DNA of 64,000 nucleotides from contig NC_091143.1 in NCBI RefSeq assembly GCF_041381155.1, positions 42,114,996 to 42,178,995 on the forward strand, written 5' to 3'. Source of the DNA: Argopecten irradians. Lineage: Eukaryota; Mollusca; Bivalvia; Pectinida; Pectinidae. A program made the position numbers and the translations under genes. Position 1 is the first letter of the stretch. Each line of letters begins with the position of its first letter. Below are positions 59,001 through 64,000 of the stretch, piece after piece. The notes under the pieces are model-generated. The model saw only the letters and a program-made list of their open reading frames with translations, did no database searches and was not told the DNA's origin.

Positions 59001-61375
59001 GTACTATCACCATGGTATAGTATGTTAGAAGTGATGTATATTGTATCAGTACTATCACCATGGTATAGTATGTTAGAAGTGATGTATATTGTATCAAAAC
59101 TATCACCACGGTATAGGATGTTAGAAGTGATGTATATTGTATCAGTACTATCACCATGGTATAGTATGTTAGAAGTGATGTATATTGTATCAGTACTATC
59201 ACCACGGTATAGGATGTTAGAAGTGATGTAATGTAATTGTATCAGTACTATCACCATGGTATAGTATGTTAGATGTGATGTATATTGTATCAGTATATCA
59301 ACTATCACAGGTATAGTATGTTAGAAGTGATGTATATTGTATCAGACTATCACCATGGTATAGATGTTAGAAGTGATGTATATTGTATCAGACTATCACC
59401 ATGGTATAGGATGTTAGAAGTGATGTATATTGTATCAGTACTATCACCACGGTATAGGATGTTAGAAGTGATGTATATTGTATCAGAACTATCACCATGG
59501 TATAGTATGTTAGAAGTGATGTATATTGTATCAGTACTATCACCATGGTATAGTATGTTAGAAGTGATGTATATTGTATCAGTACTATCACCATGGTATA
59601 GGATGTTAGAAGTGATGTATATTGTATCAGTACTATCACCACGGTATAGGATGTTAGAAGTGATGTATATTGTATCAGAACTATCACCATGGTATAGTAT
59701 GTTAGAAGTGATGTATATTGTATCAGTACTATCACCACGGTATAGGATGTTAGAAGTGATGTACATTGTATCAGAACTATCACCATGGTATAGGATGTTA
59801 GAAGTGATGTATATTGTATCAGAACTATCACCACGGTATAGGATGTTAGAAGTGATGTATATTGTATCAGTACTATCACCATGGTATAGTATGTTAGAAG
59901 TGATGTATATTGTATCAGTACTATCACCATGGTATAGTATGTTAGAAGTGATGTATATTGTATCAGAACTATCACCATGGTATAGTATGTTAGAAGTGAT
60001 GTATATTGTATCAGTACTATCACCATGGTATAGTATGTTAGAAGTGATGTATATTGTATCAGTACTATCACCACGGTATAGGATGTTAGAAGTGATGTAT
60101 ATTGTATCAGAACTATCACCATGGTATAGTATGTTAGAAGTGATGTACATTGTATCAGTACTATCACCACGGTATAGGATGTTAGAAGTGATGTACATTG
60201 TATCAGTACTATCACCACGGTATAGGATGTTAGAAGTGATGTATATTGTATCAGAACTATCACCACGGTATAGGATGTTAGAAGTGATGTATATTGTATC
60301 AGAACTATCACCACTGGTATAGTATGTTAGAAGTGATGTATATTGTATCAGAACTATCACCATGGTATAGTATGTTAGAAGTGATGTATATTGTATCAGA
60401 ACTATCACCACGGTATAGGATGTTAGAAGTGATGTATATTGTATCAGAACTATCACCAGGTATATATGTTAGAAGTGATGTATATTGTATCAAACTATCA
60501 CCAGGTATAGTATGTTAGAAGTGATGGTATATTGTATCAGGTACTATCACCACGGTATAGGATGTTAGAAGTGATGTATATTGTATCAGAACTATCACCA
60601 CGGTATAGGATGTTAGAAGTGATGTATATTGTATCAGTACTATCACCACGGTATAGGATGTTAGAAGTGATGTATATTGTATCAGTACTATCACCATGGT
60701 ATAGTATGTTAGAAGTGATGTATATTGTATCAGTACTATCACCACGGTATAGGATGTTAGAAGTGATGTATATTGTATCAGAACTATCACCACGGTATAG
60801 GATGTAATGATGTAAAGTGATGTATATTGTATCAGTACTATCACCAGGTATAGGATGTTAGAAGTGATGTATATTGTATCAGTACTATCACCACGGTATA
60901 GGATGTTAGAAGTGATGTACATTGTATCAGTACTATCACCACGGTATAGGATGTTAGAAGTGATGTACATTGTATCAGTACTATCACCACGGTATAGGAT
61001 GTTAGAAGTGATGTACATTGTATCAGTACTATCACCATGGTATAGTATGTTAGAAGTGATGTATATTGTATCAGAACTATCACCATGGTATAGTATGTTA
61101 GAAGTGATGTATATTGTATCAGTACTATCACCACGGTATAGGATGTTAGAAGTGATGTATATTGTATCAGTACTATCACCACGGTATAGGATGTTAGAAG
61201 TGATGTATATTGTATCAGTACTATCACCACGGTATAGGATGTTAGAAGTGATGTACATTGTATTAGTACTATCATCACGGTATAGGATGTTAGAAGTGAT
61301 GTACATTGTATCAGTACTATCACTATGGTATAGGATGTTAGAAGTGATGTACATTGTATTAGTACTATCATCACT
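53050..61375. repeat. 48-bp minisatellite, about 173 units
   Basis: The unit is TAGAAGTGATGTATATTGTA, TCAGTACTATCACCACGGTA and TAGGATGT. Four sites vary in a binary way: TATATTG/TACATTG, GTACT/GAACT, CACGG/CATGG and TAGGATG/TAGTATG. The last two are non-randomly coupled (CACGG with TAGGATG, CATGG with TAGTATG). The TACATTG form is concentrated near both ends of the array. Indel-rich patches occur at 54800-55270, 57330-57410, 58195-58260, 59225-59400 and 60440-60540. Frames are open on both strands because 48 is a multiple of 3. Confidence 0.97.
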
Positions 61376-64000
61376 ATATATATTTGGTGTTATAGTGTAC
61401 TTTGGGGATGATTACGGTAATAATCCTCAACTGTTTGTATTTTGTTTCCTGAAAATTAAAAAAACAAATTTCCTTCCTTGACAGATTGTGTTTCTGCTAC
61501 AGGTGTAATATGATGATATGCCTAAGATTCAATGTATTTTATAACCGTATAAAGCTACAATAACGACTTATATGTTCACAGATATATCAACTTCAAAGGG
61601 TTTTTAATCCAGGCAACCTCATGTGAAGCTTAGAGAAAGTGTAAACGTCTGTGTCTAACTCGATCCATGAACTTTCGAGAACGCATGGGGTAATTTCCTC
61701 ACAGATATCTTTTGTTTTGAAACTAATCTTAGCATCTGAAGCAATCGTTTCTCTGACCCTGATTAAGTGATTGATTCACTTTCGTTGAGACGTTTAATGT
61801 GTACTGGTTTTATATGTATAACAAGTTGTATTATTGTTCGATTACAATCTGTGCACCCAATCACAGCTATATAATCGTCATATTGCGAATGACCATTGAT
61901 CAAACCTAGAAACATGCGAGTAGATAACCTTTATAATCGTAAGTCAAGCCTGCATTTATATGAATGGAAATCTATTATTACATATATATTTGAATATGGC
62001 GATCTCAAATATTAAGCCAAATGTTGGTTTGTGGTGAACCTTTGTTTATGGCACATTTTGTTTTCTACTCTAGCGTATTCACTTATTTCATATATATTTG
62101 GTATATTAATGGACATCATACCATTTAAATGTTTCGGATTAAAAAAATCACACGATAACACGACTGCAATGCATAATGTACAACAGCAAATTGATTACGC
62201 TTTAACAAGAATATATAAACATAGGTAAACGAGAAAGGGGTATAAATACCCTATTAATTTCTTTATGCTACTATTTTTTCTGCTGTCGTTAAACATCTGT
62301 TATTTACACGCTTCGTGCGCGTGTTCACTGATGAGAGAAAAGGAGACGAAATAGTAGCTTTAAATAAAATACATCGAAGTTCAGATCAAGCAACATCCAC
62401 ACAACACTGTTCACTGATTAACACATCAAAGTAACACATATAAAGTTATATACATGTCTACATTCAAATCAGTAAGGCTTCTTGGTCCATACTTCGAGCT
62501 TTGTTTGCTCAAATTTTCATGAAATAAAGACTTAACAATAGGATGGCTCCTAAATATTGGCATACCCCTGATAAAGAGGGGAAGCCGTTTATTTTATTAA
62601 TTTATTTTATAAGGAAATATAATTTTAAATTTCCTGAAAATTTTTAGCGAAGGTGAGCGAAAAAAGCGCTACCAGAAAAATTACAAAACACATATTACCT
62701 AATCGAAAACAAAGGATGATGATTACAATATGCATGATACAAAGATATGCTAATAAAAATAAAAACAACCATAAATTCACAAATAAAGGTTGGAGGGATG
62801 TTTTAAATTTCTTCTACTTTCTAAAACAGTATGTAAATGCTTACATTTTTAGAATTATTCCAAATTTTCAAAGATGGCGTCTGAGGCTGTATGGATGGAG
62901 CTTTCTAATGGGGACTTCCTTTGTCTTACAAGGGTTAAATCAGGGGCTTGACCAATCAGAAGACGTATAAATCTACTATTGGGCTTACAGCTGTCAGTGA
63001 CCTATGGCCAATCAAATAAGGCCAAATTAGCATATTTATTAATGGGAATCAATTATGTGTGAATCTTTATGGTACAAATTTAAAGTATGTCTTTGAATAG
63101 ACATTTGCTTTATTGTGTACAAATAGGTACAGTCTCGGCCATAGTCAACTGACCTGTCACGTGTCAATTACGTGGAGTTTAGTTCTTTGGCTTTTAGTAA
63201 ATTTCTGATTTGACAAGTTCATATTGATTGTGAATGCTTGCGGTACATACAAAATGTTGTTTACATATCAGTGTTATTTTAATACAATATTAGAAACCGG
63301 CTTCAAATAGAAGCTTTTGAGTAAAACATACAGGTCTATAGTTTTAAGTTAAATTATCGTTTAGCTTTAACTGAACTATGTTGCCTCTTTAAGGAAAGCC
63401 ATTGCTATTGCTTTTCATTTAGCGCTTTCTAATAATACATTTGTGCCGCTAAGAAATCTTAAAATTCATTTATCTACAGCATATCATGAGATGTCAATTG
63501 CATGAGTTGAAACAGACATGATTATATAACTTCCATTACAAGCTTTATCTTTATTACCTTTTACGTATTTATGTTTCGAACAGTCTACCCTCCGATAAAT
63601 AATGCATTCAAACAGTGTTTCTCCAAAAGAATACAAAACCACAAACATACTTCTAATCTCAGATTGATGTATGTCATTTATCTTTTTATAGCATTTTAAA
63701 ACGATTTTAACAAAGAAAACATTTTGTCTGCTCTCTGGAACGCATACTGTACCGGAGTACGAACAGACCAGCACTATGACAAACACAGGTGCAGTACAGG
63801 GCATTTATAATAAAACTGTACGAGACGCCACATGGTTCTTTGAACTCTATATTAATGTACAACTAACATATGTAGTTTCTATGATATAATTTCAAACACA
63901 TTAGAGGGCATGAGAAAAACACATATAAAAGCAGTAAACATTTTACTGTTCATACACCGTTTAACTTTTATGTAATTCTTTGAAGATTTGCTTCCAATTA
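61376..64000. other. Unique AT-rich flank
   Basis: A few open frames of 65-106 codons occur (62031-62228 plus, 62653-62970 plus, 63484-63804 minus). None shows a domain I recognise. No RNA gene or strong repeat is seen. Confidence 0.5.
63484..63804 (-). CDS. Weak candidate small secreted-protein ORF or first exon
   Basis: The 106-codon frame starts MPCTAPVFVIVLVCSYSG, a short hydrophobic stretch that could act as a signal peptide, followed by a polar region with five more cysteines. The AT-rich sequence upstream contains TTATAAAT about 6 nt before the ATG, too close for a core promoter. GT dinucleotides after the hydrophobic part (GGTACAGTATGC) could be splice donors, so only the first 20-30 codons might be coding. 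No family is recognised. Chance is the leading alternative, since the window is AT-rich and has several frames this long. Confidence 0.15.
   Translation of the reverse strand: MPCTAPVFVIVLVCSYSGTVCVPESRQNVFFVKIVLKCYKKINDIHQSEIRSMFVVLYSFGETLFECIIYRRVDCSKHKYVKGNKDKACNGSYIIMSVSTHAIDIS

Noticed and set aside
53292-61354. Many 100-620 codon frames on both strands of the 48-bp array
   Set aside because: They are shadows of a stop-free 16-codon unit, open on both strands simultaneously, with no non-repeat coding sequence at either end.
62653-62970. 105-codon ORF in the right flank
   Set aside because: Composition is Lys/Asn-rich from AT-rich DNA, no domain is recognised and there is no supporting signal; too weak to list as a gene.
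1-64000. Retroviral, LTR or other virus-like elements, rRNA genes and telomere repeats
   Set aside because: I looked for RT, integrase or capsid-like frames, LTR-like direct repeats, rDNA words and TTAGGG runs and saw none.

Overview
This window looks like nuclear DNA of an invertebrate animal, and I favour a bivalve or other mollusc. It carries eukaryotic tRNA-Leu(CAG) genes with internal A and B boxes and Pol III T-run terminators, is AT-rich, contains fold-back and MITE-like elements, and has scattered TGACCT-type repeats of a kind I associate with mollusc genomes. The species call is inference. I found no protein-coding gene I can name, no rRNA, and no retroviral or LTR element. About 70 percent of the window is tandem repeat.

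Layout. (1) 1-9041: four head-to-tail units of 2.47 kb. The last has a large internal deletion and decays. Each unit holds a G-rich/poly-G tract, two short exon-like segments and a 461-bp MITE with TA-type termini. (2) 9042-18560: an array with a 3.28-kb dimeric period. Each dimer has two tRNA-Leu(CAG) genes on the minus strand and two tRNA-Glu-derived pseudogenes on the plus strand. One of those pseudogenes is split by a retroposon-like insertion, and the other half of the dimer carries the same MITE family as region 1. (3) 18890-26236: a minisatellite of 56-bp units (about 130 copies), followed at 26290-26900 by an old, diverged copy of the tRNA unit, so the minisatellite now sits inside that family's territory. 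(4) 27091-29649: 27-bp units (about 95). (5) 32529-34685: 18-bp units (about 120) with a 665-bp higher-order duplication. (6) 35761-37854 plus a remnant at 38310: 60-bp units (about 34), interrupted by a 455-bp insertion that begins with a fold-back. (7) 39930-40829: 25-bp units (about 36). (8) About 41131-45256: a composite inverted-repeat element with another, almost fully palindromic 1.3-kb fold-back inside its left end, plus a small MITE, an inverted repeat and a triplicated 0.3-0.38-kb segment. (9) 46157-50378: 79-bp units (about 53). Each unit is itself a hairpin, and the whole block has inverted ends. (10) 51915-53050: 33-bp units split by a fold-back insertion, passing directly into (11) 53050-61375: 48-bp units (about 173). 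(12) 61376-64000: AT-rich flank with one weak candidate secreted ORF.

The only genes with firm support are four intact tRNA-Leu(CAG) genes. Everything else is repeat biology: two long-period arrays sharing a MITE, eight unrelated-looking minisatellites packed into 43 kb, and at least six fold-back structures, several inserted into the arrays. Long open frames through the minisatellites are by-products of stop-free repeat units and are not called as genes. Several stretches (8105-9041, 15490-18560, 21240-22080, 54800-55270 and smaller patches) differ from neighbouring copies mainly by extra bases. This may be uncorrected long-read error rather than biology.
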